NCBI RefSeq assembly: GCF_019931755.1
Contig: NZ_CP082918.1
Location: forward strand, 3,638,001-3,702,000
Length of the DNA: 64,000 nucleotides
Direction of reading: 5' to 3'
From: Sutcliffiella horikoshii
GTDB lineage: Bacteria; Bacillota; Bacilli; Bacillales; Bacillaceae_I
The number at the start of each line of letters is the position of its first letter. Within the stretch, counting starts at the first letter, position 1. The position numbers and the translations under genes were made by a program. The notes below the pieces were generated by a model. The model was given only the letters and a program-made list of their open reading frames with translations, had not been told where the DNA came from and ran no database searches. Below are positions 46,809 through 54,395 of the stretch, in pieces.

Positions 46809-47552
46809 TTACCAATCCAACGACTCTAAAAACTCGTATACGTCTTCGTGGAGTTGCTCGCGTTCTTTATCGAGCGTGATGACGTGGCCGGATTCTTCAT
46901 ACCATTTAATTTTCTTTTCGTCCGATTCCACTTCATTGTAAATAATATTGGCACTGTCTGTGTTAATCATATTGTCGTGTCGGGCTTGTACAACAAATGT
47001 TGGAGAATAGATCATGTCTACATTATTCCTCACGTCTGCAATCAATTCCTGCAACGCCTTCAATGTACCCATTGGTGTTTTCTCAAATTCCTTCATTTCT
47101 TGTTCAATCTGCTCCGCATTTTTCCCTTCACGACGTTTAAACTCGCGCGCGTATTCCAAGACACCTTGATACATGATTTCTTCACTCTTGATATACATCG
47201 GCGCACACATAGGCACAATACCCTTCACCGGAACTGTATAACCTAACTTTAAAGAGAAAACTCCGCCCAATGACAGTCCGACGACCGCAATGCTTTCAAA
47301 ACCTTTATCTTTCAAAAACTGGTAGGCTTCCATCACGTCCTCCCACCAATCCTCAGGTCCAGTATGAACCAATTCTTCCGGTGGCACCCCATGTCCTTTA
47401 TACTGAGGCGCATGGCAAGTATACCCTCTCTTCTCCAAAAACCGGCCCATCATCCGCACATCCGCCGAATTCCCTGTAAACCCATGTAACATCAATACCG
47501 CACGATCTCCGCCTTCAAACGTAAAAGGCTTTGGCAGCTTCACTTTCATCAC
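46809..47552 (-). CDS. est: Carboxylesterase (Est/YvaK family)
   Basis: 247 aa alpha/beta-hydrolase. [48 protein letters not shown] resembles Bacillus Est/YvaK; nucleophile Ser in [13 protein letters not shown] (about 94), Asp in [10 protein letters not shown] and His in [11 protein letters not shown]. It hydrolyses short-chain esters in the cytosol. The GTG at 47552 and the ATG at 47549 are both possible starts behind AAAGGA. secG, which precedes it in B. subtilis, is absent here. Confidence 0.93.
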   Translation of the reverse strand: MMKVKLPKPFTFEGGDRAVLMLHGFTGNSADVRMMGRFLEKRGYTCHAPQYKGHGVPPEELVHTGPEDWWEDVMEAYQFLKDKGFESIAVVGLSLGGVFSLKLGYTVPVKGIVPMCAPMYIKSEEIMYQGVLEYAREFKRREGKNAEQIEQEMKEFEKTPMGTLKALQELIADVRNNVDMIYSPTFVVQARHDNMINTDSANIIYNEVESDEKKIKWYEESGHVITLDKEREQLHEDVYEFLESLDW

Positions 47553-47747
47553 GTAAGAACATCCTTTCTTTCACATGTATTTATAGTATGCTACTTTTAA
47601 TTAAATATCAGATATGATTAGTCCGAAAAGAACATTTTACCATAATGGAGAAGGAATAGCTTTATGGGCGCCTGTTTCGAAGGGAGGTTTTCGTTTTAGG
47701 GGGTACTTTATAAAGCATTACGAAAAATGAATGTTTAGTAGGAGAAA

Positions 47748-47935
47748 ATCGACAAAAATAATGTTTTTCTTTTTATTTAAAAAGAGTCGTAATAGGCCAA
47801 TTTACTATTCAAAAACCACTTTTCAAGTCCTGAAATTAACTCCTAAGAACCTTTTATTCCTCAAAGCATTTTTGTAAAATAATTTGACCCATTCGACATT
47901 AATCAGCAACATTCCATATTTAGTTAATTTATAAT
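47748..47935 (+). promoter_or_regulatory. Probable Spo0A-controlled promoter of sinI
   Basis: TTCGACA (47892-47898) is a perfect Spo0A box (TGTCGAA on the other strand) and ATCGACA (47748-47754) matches 6 of 7. A perfect TATAAT follows at 47930-47935, with a poor -35, as in Spo0A-activated promoters. The predicted start near 47942 would give a 190-nt leader that contains the riboswitch. The rest of 47553-48006 is AT-rich with no gene I can support. Confidence 0.6.
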
Positions 47936-48004
47936 GAATTCAGGTTAAGATAAGGACAATCGTATTAATACTAAAGTTTTATGAAGTAACAAATTAATAC
48001 AACA

Positions 48005-48101
48005 GTCAAGGGCAAACTTGTTGAAAGGCAAGGACGCAAAGTCAACAGATCTAAGGTTGTAAAAGAAAAATCCTTTTACTAATTAAGATGGCTGGGCTGC
48101 C
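48005..48101 (+). ncRNA. Cyclic di-GMP-I (GEMM) riboswitch upstream of sinI
   Basis: Matches the GEMM core in order: GGGCAAAC, a hairpin CTTGTT/GGCAAG closed by a GAAA tetraloop, GGACGCAAAGTC (tetraloop receptor), ATCTAAGG, a second stem GTAAAAG/CTTTTAC, and AAGATGGCTGGGCTGCC. Immediately after it CTGAAATA (48101-48108) can pair with TATTTTAG (48114-48121), whose last G is the first base of the GGAGGG SD of sinI. c-di-GMP binding could therefore alter ribosome access. No U-tract terminator is seen. Confidence 0.92.
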
Positions 48102-48132
48102 TGAAATACCAAGTATTTTAGGAGGGAAAAGG

Positions 48133-48273
48133 ATGGAGAAAGTAACGGTTAAAATGACAGAAAATTTAGATAAGGAGTGGGTAGAACTAATTGGTAGCGC
48201 GCTTGAATTAGGTATATCTTCTGCTGAAATCCGAGATTTTTTACATAATAAGGGGCATGTTACATCCAACTAA
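48133..48273 (+). CDS. sinI: SinI-family anti-repressor
   Basis: 46 aa. The sequence (EWVELIGSALELGISSAEIRDFL) is the helix-hook pattern of SinI, which binds the SinR C-terminal helices and frees matrix operons. GGAGGG is 6 nt from the ATG at 48133; an in-frame ATG at 48088 would run through the riboswitch. It is followed by sinR on the same strand. Confidence 0.9.
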   Translation: MEKVTVKMTENLDKEWVELIGSALELGISSAEIRDFLHNKGHVTSN

Positions 48274-48335
48274 CTCTCATTCATTGATTATTCATGCAAT
48301 TTTTGTTCTAAATATCTAACAATCCTTTCGTTATA

Positions 48336-48344
48336 TGCTATAAT
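48336..48344 (+). promoter_or_regulatory. Extended -10 promoter of sinR
   Basis: TGCTATAAT (TG at 48336-48337, TATAAT at 48339-48344) is an extended -10; the -35 is weak. sinR can thus be made independently of the riboswitch-bearing sinI transcript. Confidence 0.6.
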
Positions 48345-48368
48345 AAGCATGATAGGAAGGTGAAAGCC

Positions 48369-48698
48369 ATGATAGGAGAACGAATTAAAAAATATAGAGA
48401 ACAGCGTAAAATGTCTATGTCGGAACTGGCAGAACGTGCTGGCGTTGCAAAATCGTATTTAAGTTCCATTGAGCGGAACCTACAATCCAATCCTTCTGTA
48501 CAATTCTTGGAAAAAGTCTCTTCTGTCTTAGGCGTTTCCGTAAATACTTTGTTGCACGATGAAGAAAACAGCGAAAACGTAGACCAAGAATGGACAATGC
48601 TCGTACGCGAAGCAATGGACTCAGGTGTTACAAAAGAACAGTTCAAAGAATTTCTGGAATTTAATAAATGGAAAATAAATCAGGATACAAAAAAGTAA
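48369..48698 (+). CDS. sinR: SinR, master repressor of biofilm genes
   Basis: 109 aa. The N-terminal XRE-type helix-turn-helix (MIGERIKKYREQRKMSMSELAERAGVAKSYLSSIERNLQSNPS) and the C-terminal SinI-interaction helices (EWTMLVREAMDSGVTKEQFKEFLEFNKWK) match B. subtilis SinR closely. GGAAGG is 8 nt upstream of the ATG; a GTG at 48360 is an unlikely alternative. Its stop lies inside the bidirectional terminator. Confidence 0.95.
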   Translation: MIGERIKKYREQRKMSMSELAERAGVAKSYLSSIERNLQSNPSVQFLEKVSSVLGVSVNTLLHDEENSENVDQEWTMLVREAMDSGVTKEQFKEFLEFNKWKINQDTKK

Positions 48699-48725
48699 GT
48701 GCCACATTGTGCGGCACTTACTTTT
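48691..48725. terminator. Bidirectional terminator between sinR and the phosphoesterase gene
   Basis: AAAAGTAAGTGCC (48691-48703) pairs perfectly with GGCACTTACTTTT (48713-48725). A/T tails on both sides stop the two convergent genes, whose stop codons lie within it. Confidence 0.9.
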
Positions 48726-49689
48726 TTGTTGTAAAGGTAATTACGTTTAATTCAGGTGTATTAAACAGCCTAAACTTCATGAACGGAAGAGTATCGCTGC
48801 TCCCTAAACCTGTACTTACATACTGTTTGATCCCCTTGTATTCCCAAAGCCCCTTCACCCTGTCCTGCGGAGGAAAGAGCCCGCCCCTATCGTAATAGGC
48901 TTCAGGTACAAAAACCGCCCCGTAAAACGGAATCCTAAACTGCCCACCGTGGTAATGCCCTGCCATCAGCAAATCAAATTCTCTCATATTATAGTAAGGA
49001 TCACTGTGAAGCAAATCGATCCTGCGATCTACTACAGGATAATGATTGAGCGCAATTAAAAGATCCTCCTCTTCATTGTCCAACACCAGATTTTCTTTAA
49101 AATTTTCTATTTGCTTTCTTATATAAGGTGTATAACTACCGTCAACTGTGGAATCCCTATATGCCTCTATTCTATTCTCACTTATAATGGAACTTTCGAA
49201 ATCCACAATACGAACTAACGATTCACCAATAGGGAGGGCATAATTAGTCTCAAGAAATCTAACGCCCCTCTCTTCCATTCCTTTGATAAAATCGTGTTTT
49301 TCTATCTTGCCCTGTTTTATCTGATATGGAGCCGGATCCGCATTACCAGGCACGAAAAAGGCATGTTTCTTATTGTTAATTCCTTCAATTAGTTTGTAAT
49401 AAGGGGCATAATTGTTACTTCTTTTGCTATTAAGCATATCTCCAGTAAAAACAACTATGTCATACTCAATGGAATTTATTTTCTTAATCAATCGCTTTTG
49501 ATTCTTTCCAAACTCCTTCTCATGAATATCTGTCACCTGAAGAATTGTAAAATCGTCCAGCACTGGTATAAGATTCTCCATTTCAATTTCTTCATGGACA
49601 ATTTTAATCCGGTTATTATCAATGATTATATACACAATCCAAAATAATAGAAATAATAAAAGTACAATACGCCAATTCACCCTTTTCAT
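48718..49689 (-). CDS. Membrane-anchored metallophosphoesterase (YkuE/YaeI-like)
   Basis: 323 aa. An N-terminal membrane helix (about 7-24) is followed by a calcineurin-like domain with metal motifs LQVTDIHEKEFG, FTGDMLN, PGNADP (Asn replaces the usual His/Glu of GNHE), LNHYPVV and MAGHYHGGQF. It probably hydrolyses a phospholipid or a nucleotide derivative at the membrane. Last gene before the RiPP locus on this strand. Confidence 0.85.
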   Translation of the reverse strand: MKRVNWRIVLLLFLLFWIVYIIIDNNRIKIVHEEIEMENLIPVLDDFTILQVTDIHEKEFGKNQKRLIKKINSIEYDIVVFTGDMLNSKRSNNYAPYYKLIEGINNKKHAFFVPGNADPAPYQIKQGKIEKHDFIKGMEERGVRFLETNYALPIGESLVRIVDFESSIISENRIEAYRDSTVDGSYTPYIRKQIENFKENLVLDNEEEDLLIALNHYPVVDRRIDLLHSDPYYNMREFDLLMAGHYHGGQFRIPFYGAVFVPEAYYDRGGLFPPQDRVKGLWEYKGIKQYVSTGLGSSDTLPFMKFRLFNTPELNVITFTTKK

Positions 49690-49708
49690 TTGAACCTCTC
49701 CAATTTTC

Positions 49709-50725
49709 TTACTTGTTACGCGATTTTCTCTCCAAACCCGAACCCATATAATTCATAACCTCCATTACACTATGTTTGGCAGTATCAAAACTAAAAAATT
49801 GATAATCGAGGAAATCCAAATATTTTTTAAATATATTGGGTTGAGTATCCTTAACAATGGGGTGAGCTTCCCACCACATATTCGTTCGTTTCTTCGGAAG
49901 CGTCATAAGAAAATCAAGATGAGGGAAATGATAAGCAACGATTGATAATGTACGGATTATTCTCTTTAGAGTTTGATGTTGCTTTGCAATAGCATATAGT
50001 TTCTGATAGTCTATTTTGTTGCCCAATACTTCTGCGACCATGATAATATCCAAAAAGTATTTTGGTGAATCCATATTGTGTCTCCAACCGTGGAGGCACA
50101 TGAAATAAAATGTATGAAAGACCGTTAATTCTTTCACATACCTATTTCCTCCAAATGGTAGCGCCTCATTCCAGAAGTCAGCGACATTTAAATTTGATGT
50201 ATTTCCACAAACAAGATCCCAGTGCAGCTCAACTGTCAAAGGAATGAAAGAACCCAGTATGTTCTTACCTAGACTGATGTGGAAGTGATTTTTTATTTGT
50301 TCTTGTTCTATAGTAAAGCCTAAAGACTTCACTATACGGACCGCTTCCGACAGGTCTTTTATATTTACCAGCAAATCGATATCAGACGTTGATCTTGCGC
50401 CTATGTCCCCATAATATTTCTCTGCAAAGTGAGTCCCTTTTAATGGCATTACTTCTATACGATTCTCTTCAAAACTCTCTAGTATTCTAGTTTGCTGATT
50501 CTTGATATATAAGTTCAAAAAAAAGCTTTCCTGATAAAGTTTACTTAATTTTTCCTGGAAGAATAATGGGGTGTTTCCCAGCATACCTTTTTCTTTCAAT
50601 AAATAATATACTTGAGGCGAGAACCCATCTGCTTCTATTACACTTAGAATACTTTCGTACTTACCCTCTTCAGTCAATGGCAGAATAGTTTCTTCATATA
50701 TATTCTTTACAAAAGAAATGCTCAA
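49709..50725 (-). CDS. Nucleotidyltransferase-family protein, RiPP sub-cluster 2
   Basis: 338 aa. GDIGARSTSDIDLLV (about 126-140) has the DxD metal motif of nucleotidyltransferase-fold proteins; EVMPLKGTHFAEKYYG precedes it. Homologues occur in lasso and related RiPP clusters of Bacillales. The start is TTG behind AAGGGGGAAGAACC. It resembles the paralogue at 57102. It may nucleotidylate the phosphorylated peptide or act in self-protection; not established. Last gene of the cluster. Confidence 0.8.
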   Translation of the reverse strand: MSISFVKNIYEETILPLTEEGKYESILSVIEADGFSPQVYYLLKEKGMLGNTPLFFQEKLSKLYQESFFLNLYIKNQQTRILESFEENRIEVMPLKGTHFAEKYYGDIGARSTSDIDLLVNIKDLSEAVRIVKSLGFTIEQEQIKNHFHISLGKNILGSFIPLTVELHWDLVCGNTSNLNVADFWNEALPFGGNRYVKELTVFHTFYFMCLHGWRHNMDSPKYFLDIIMVAEVLGNKIDYQKLYAIAKQHQTLKRIIRTLSIVAYHFPHLDFLMTLPKKRTNMWWEAHPIVKDTQPNIFKKYLDFLDYQFFSFDTAKHSVMEVMNYMGSGLERKSRNK

Positions 50726-50740
50726 GGTTCTTCCCCCTTC

Positions 50741-52549
50741 CTAAGCGAAATGCAGATCTTTTGATTCCTCTTTAAATGTTTGGTTAAGCTTTTTATACAA
50801 CCCCGGTTGCTGCAATAGCTCCTCATGACGTCCATATTGAACAATTTCTCCCTGATCCAGTACTAGTATTAAATCTGCTTGCTGGATGGTAGATAACCGG
50901 TGGGCAATTACAATTGTTGTCCTACACTCCATCAGCTTATCCAATGCTGCTTTTACCTGATATTCGGTTTCATTATCAAGTGCCGAAGTTGCTTCATCCA
51001 ACAAAAGAATTGGTGCATCTTTCAATACAGCCCTGGCAATAGCAATCCTCTGCTTCTGTCCACCAGATAATTTAATTCCTCGTTCCCCAATTTCTGTATC
51101 ATATTCTGCTGATAAGGATTGGATAAATGAGTCAATATTAGCAATCCTAGCCGCCTCTTTCATTTCCTCTTCTGTCACATCAGGCCTGGCAAGCATTAAG
51201 TTTTCCCTAATTGTACCTTGAAAAAGAAAGGTATCCTGGGAGACATGAGCAATGTGACTTCGTAGCTCGGCAATCGTAAACTCCTCGATGCTTCGTCCGC
51301 CTAGAGTGATTTCTCCAGTTTGTGGCCTATAAAAGCACTGTAGGAGATTAAACAAAGTGGATTTACCCGCTCCAGAAGGTCCTACAATAGCGGTCACTTG
51401 CCCTGCCGGTATATGCAAATGGAATCCTTCAAACACTTTTATATGTTCATCATAGCTGAAATGGATATCCTTAAATGTGATAGCTTGCAAGCCCCTTTCG
51501 TTCGGCCTCTTATAATAAGGCAGCTCTTCACAATCAGTCTTTTCCTCCAAAATTGTCACTACTCGTTCCACCGCAGATACAGATCGTTGAAAACCAGCCC
51601 ATTGCCCTGCAAGCTCTGTCAGCGGATAAACGAGATGATTCACAAGCGTCACAAAAATCAACAACGCACCTACCGTCATGACACCTGTTGATACAAAATA
51701 GGCACCCACACAAAGCGTAGCTATATATGTAAAAGAACTGACGAACTGTGAGCCTGAATGAAACCAGCCCCTCAGCTTCGCATTCTTCATTTCCAATGAA
51801 TACAATTCTTGATTTAGCTTCTGATAATTTTGATCCAACAGCCTTTCTAAAGTAAATGCCCTTACAGTTAAAAATCCCTGGAAGGATTCATTTAAAAAGC
51901 CATTCATGCTGGCAACCAAACGATGAATCTCTCTGCCATTATTCCTTAATAAAATTCCAAAAAAGGCACCAGAAATAATTGCCGCCGGGCCAACTAGTAA
52001 ACTAATAACAGACAGCTGCCAATTAATTTGAAACAGAAAAATAAACACTGTCACATAGATTAGGGGAAGATAGATGAAATTGATTAAATTGCTCCCAATT
52101 ACGCCATCAATACTATTAATATCATTTGTAAAGTGAGAAACTAGTTCACCAGAAGAACGGTTTGATGCTGTCGAAGCTGGAATCCTTAAAACATGACGAA
52201 AAACATGATTCTTTAAGTCCTTCTTTACTTCATAAGTAGCAATCGCTTCATAATAAATATAAATAAATCCTGTAACTATACTAATTATCGTAATAGAAAT
52301 ACCTAGTGGAACCAACCAACTAATCTCTTCAAAATTACTCTGAACTGCCGCATCTGCAATATTACCGAAAAACCATGCAAAACCGATGGTCAGCCCTATA
52401 TCTACCAAAAGTAGACCAAGTAAAATCATGTATGCTTTCTTATTCTTTTTAATAAAAGGAGATAATAGCGAAAATGTTTTTTGTATATCTCTCATGGTGA
52501 AATATTGTCTTTTTAGTTCCATTAACTTTGTTTTATAATGTGAGAGCAT
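50741..52549 (-). CDS. ABC transporter (fused permease–ATPase), RiPP sub-cluster 2
   Basis: 602 aa. A six-helix type-1 exporter domain (about 25-320) is followed by an ATPase domain with GPSGAGKSTLFNLL (Walker A), LSGGQKQRI (signature) and ILLLDEATSALD (Walker B). No N-terminal C39 peptidase is present, so the leader must be removed by another enzyme, possibly the S26-type peptidase encoded just upstream. Probably exports the modified peptide. Confidence 0.9.
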   Translation of the reverse strand: MLSHYKTKLMELKRQYFTMRDIQKTFSLLSPFIKKNKKAYMILLGLLLVDIGLTIGFAWFFGNIADAAVQSNFEEISWLVPLGISITIISIVTGFIYIYYEAIATYEVKKDLKNHVFRHVLRIPASTASNRSSGELVSHFTNDINSIDGVIGSNLINFIYLPLIYVTVFIFLFQINWQLSVISLLVGPAAIISGAFFGILLRNNGREIHRLVASMNGFLNESFQGFLTVRAFTLERLLDQNYQKLNQELYSLEMKNAKLRGWFHSGSQFVSSFTYIATLCVGAYFVSTGVMTVGALLIFVTLVNHLVYPLTELAGQWAGFQRSVSAVERVVTILEEKTDCEELPYYKRPNERGLQAITFKDIHFSYDEHIKVFEGFHLHIPAGQVTAIVGPSGAGKSTLFNLLQCFYRPQTGEITLGGRSIEEFTIAELRSHIAHVSQDTFLFQGTIRENLMLARPDVTEEEMKEAARIANIDSFIQSLSAEYDTEIGERGIKLSGGQKQRIAIARAVLKDAPILLLDEATSALDNETEYQVKAALDKLMECRTTIVIAHRLSTIQQADLILVLDQGEIVQYGRHEELLQQPGLYKKLNQTFKEESKDLHFA

Positions 52550-52563
52550 CTTATCACTCCATA

Positions 52564-53007
52564 TCAGGCAGATGTTTTACGTTTCAAATACATTCTGATA
52601 AAGGTGGACATTACAGGGACTGCCTGAACAAAATGTCCCCATACTCTGAAAGATAGATTGTTAGAATCTATCTTCTTATCGTTTCTTTTTATAGATATCA
52701 ACTTTCCTAAAATATGGCTCTGATCAATAGGAGGATCAAATCCAAGATTACCATCACCTTTACAAAAATAACGAGTTTTATCTATTTGAATTAATCGGTG
52801 TGCAACGAAACGATTAGAGGGGGTATAAAAAAGAATGATGTCCATGTTCTTCAGCTTGGAGGAATTACATGAAGAGAACCTGCATATGTCCCCTTCTCTA
52901 ATAAGCGGATACATACTCGTACCGTACGAGGGAAGATCAATCCATCCTCTTTTAAGCAAAACTTCCCTTACGATAGCGACAGGACTATTATCTTTTTCAG
53001 CTAACAT
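52564..53007 (-). CDS. S24/S26-family signal-peptidase-like protease, RiPP sub-cluster 2
   Basis: 147 aa. YGTSMYPLIREGD contains the catalytic Ser31; RFVAHRLIQI provides His70 in place of the usual Lys, as in SipW/ER-type enzymes; CKGDGN resembles the third motif. There is no clear N-terminal membrane anchor. In a RiPP cluster without a B2 protease it is the best candidate for leader removal (inference). It overlaps the PqqD-like gene by 11 bp and is translated with it. Confidence 0.8.
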   Translation of the reverse strand: MLAEKDNSPVAIVREVLLKRGWIDLPSYGTSMYPLIREGDICRFSSCNSSKLKNMDIILFYTPSNRFVAHRLIQIDKTRYFCKGDGNLGFDPPIDQSHILGKLISIKRNDKKIDSNNLSFRVWGHFVQAVPVMSTFIRMYLKRKTSA

Positions 53008-53266
53008 TCTTGATTACTCCACAACTCTCAAGCTGCATGATAAAGTCCTCTATCTCTTCTTTTTGCACAATACCTGAATGTTGATAGTGCCTTTCTAAAG
53101 ATTCCACAATACTCTCCACAGTGTGCGCTTCACGAAGAATAGACCAACAGAATCCTCCTACATGGTTAATTTTCGTTACCGTGAAATTATCCGTATTTAA
53201 AATGATCCACTCGTCATCTAATACAGTAGCTTCACAACCACTCTGTTGAATATACTTATTGCTCAA
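52997..53266 (-). CDS. PqqD-like RiPP recognition element (RRE), sub-cluster 2
   Basis: 89 aa PqqD-type winged helix-turn-helix fold. DEWIILNTDNFTVTKINHVGGFCWSILR and the C-terminal QKEEIEDFIMQLESCGVI are typical. It binds the leader peptide and delivers it to the modifying enzymes. The start is TTG and overlaps the kinase stop (TTGA), so the two are coupled. A second RRE gene is at 58773. Confidence 0.87.
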   Translation of the reverse strand: MSNKYIQQSGCEATVLDDEWIILNTDNFTVTKINHVGGFCWSILREAHTVESIVESLERHYQHSGIVQKEEIEDFIMQLESCGVIKNVS

Positions 53267-54048
53267 GAGATCACCTCCCAGAATTTATCGTTCTTTTGAA
53301 AATATAATTGGTGAACAGGAGTCAGATTAACCAAATTCTTTAACAGTGATACGATCTTTTTCGTATCTTCTGCTTCCTTGGACCAATAAAACACCTTATC
53401 CATCAGTAGGAGAAAGGCATCTGATTTTTTTATGGAATGTTTGTGAATGTCTAAAGATTGTCGGAGCAAATAAATCCCCTCAACAGGTGAATATTCCGTA
53501 AGATTGGTAGGTTTAATCTCACTTCGGAAGGGAGAATGATAAACGGTCGCTTTCCCCTTATCAATTTTTACGATGGCAGCTTCATCCGAAAGAATTGTCC
53601 TTGGCATAGAAAGCTTAGCGGACGTCGATTTCCCAGCCCCAGACTGTCCGGCAAAGATAAAAGCCTTACTTTCATTAACGACGGCGGATGAATGTATCAA
53701 TAATCCCCAATTATGATAGACAATAAAAGAACTGTATAAATTCATCATGGCGTGCTTCAAGGCAAGGTCATCATGAAAGTAAAGTTTAGCTACCTTATAA
53801 TCCCGATCCACAACTATTTGATAATCAGCTCGCCTGAAAATGATGTTTCCATCCTCCCGAAAATGAGCCACCTCATAGTTCAAAAATGATGTTCCATAAC
53901 CACTTTCAAGATAGATCAATAAATCCGGTTTGACTCGTTTATTTCCCTTTGGAATCTCATACTCTTCTCTAAACTTAGATAGAAGATGCATATAGGGACT
54001 GAGAAGTTTAATGTGGTGCTCGCCAATTTTCACCTGCAATGTTTTCAT
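53263..54048 (-). CDS. HPr-kinase-like peptide kinase, RiPP sub-cluster 2
   Basis: 261 aa. Walker A GQSGAGKST (134-142) with the preceding LLIHSSAVV resembles HprK and the lasso-peptide kinase of paeninodin-type clusters. The P-loop stands at the same residue numbers as in the paralogue at 59056, and both are about 40-45 residues after the start of the family-typical core. Known relatives phosphorylate the C-terminal Ser of a lasso precursor; here the adjacent precursor ends in Cys, so the target residue is open. Coupled to the RRE gene by a 4-bp overlap. Confidence 0.82.
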   Translation of the reverse strand: MKTLQVKIGEHHIKLLSPYMHLLSKFREEYEIPKGNKRVKPDLLIYLESGYGTSFLNYEVAHFREDGNIIFRRADYQIVVDRDYKVAKLYFHDDLALKHAMMNLYSSFIVYHNWGLLIHSSAVVNESKAFIFAGQSGAGKSTSAKLSMPRTILSDEAAIVKIDKGKATVYHSPFRSEIKPTNLTEYSPVEGIYLLRQSLDIHKHSIKKSDAFLLLMDKVFYWSKEAEDTKKIVSLLKNLVNLTPVHQLYFQKNDKFWEVIS

Positions 54049-54076
54049 GGATAAGCCGCCTTTTAAAAGTTGATGA

Positions 54077-54102
54077 CAGAGCCAAAAGACAGTTTGGCTC
54101 TG
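54077..54102 (-). terminator. Hairpin between precursor A3 and its kinase gene
   Basis: CAGAGCCAAA (54077-54086) pairs perfectly with TTTGGCTCTG (54093-54102). No T run follows directly, so it could be a partial terminator or an mRNA-end stabiliser that raises precursor expression over the enzymes. Confidence 0.6.
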
Positions 54103-54112
54103 ATTGTTTTAC

Positions 54113-54325
54113 TCAACAATTACCTTTCTTTCTGTGTCCAGGAGGACATCCTCCGCTGCCTGGGGGAGCACCTCCACCTCCTGGCGGACCTCCATTCCCA
54201 TCTCCTGGCGGGCCTGGAATTCGGCCATTTCCAACTCTCGCACCTGGATTCCAGCTTTGGGCAGTTTCAAAGCTAATTGGCTGATGCAACAATACTTTCG
54301 GGGCAACATACACTTCCGTTTTCAT
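54113..54325 (-). CDS. Gly/Pro-rich RiPP precursor A3
   Basis: 70 aa behind a strong SD (AGAGGAGGTGAAGAG). The N-terminal leader (about 1-21: MKTEVYVAPKVLLHQPISFET) has a YxxP-type RRE-binding motif. The C-terminus is Gly/Pro-rich and collagen-like (GPPGDGNGGPPGGGG...) with two Cys, one in GGCPPG and one the last residue. No Asp/Glu lies 7-9 residues after the conserved Thr, so it is not a canonical lasso core. It is transcribed with a kinase, RRE, S26-type peptidase, exporter and nucleotidyltransferase. Coding status is supported by the SD, leader and neighbours, not by homology. Confidence 0.8.
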   Translation of the reverse strand: MKTEVYVAPKVLLHQPISFETAQSWNPGARVGNGRIPGPPGDGNGGPPGGGGAPPGSGGCPPGHRKKGNC

Positions 54326-54344
54326 CTCTTCACCTCCTCTTTTA

Positions 54345-54360
54345 ATTCTTTATTAAGAAC
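54345..54360. promoter_or_regulatory. RiPP-locus palindrome upstream of precursor A3
   Basis: ATTCTTTATTAAGAAC matches the palindrome GTTCTTTATAAAGAAC at 62493 with two mismatches. It lies 19 bp before the precursor start, in its leader. Confidence 0.6.
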
Positions 54361-54365
54361 AACAA

Positions 54366-54380
54366 GACCTCACGGAGGTC
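54366..54380 (-). terminator. Short hairpin after the sub-cluster 1 exporter gene
   Basis: GACCTC pairs with GAGGTC around a 3-nt loop; the minus strand continues TTGTTGTTC. A weak terminator separating the two halves of the RiPP locus. Confidence 0.5.
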
Positions 54381-54395
54381 ATTATATTCAATCCT

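Noticed and set aside
47664-47699. 11-codon ORF with an upstream GGAGAAGG
   Set aside because: Too short to support and not near a target gene; chance is likely.
54039-54284. Plus-strand Pro-rich ORF opposite precursor A3
   Set aside because: It is the complement of the Gly/Pro-rich precursor and has no SD; the minus-strand gene has a strong SD and cluster context.
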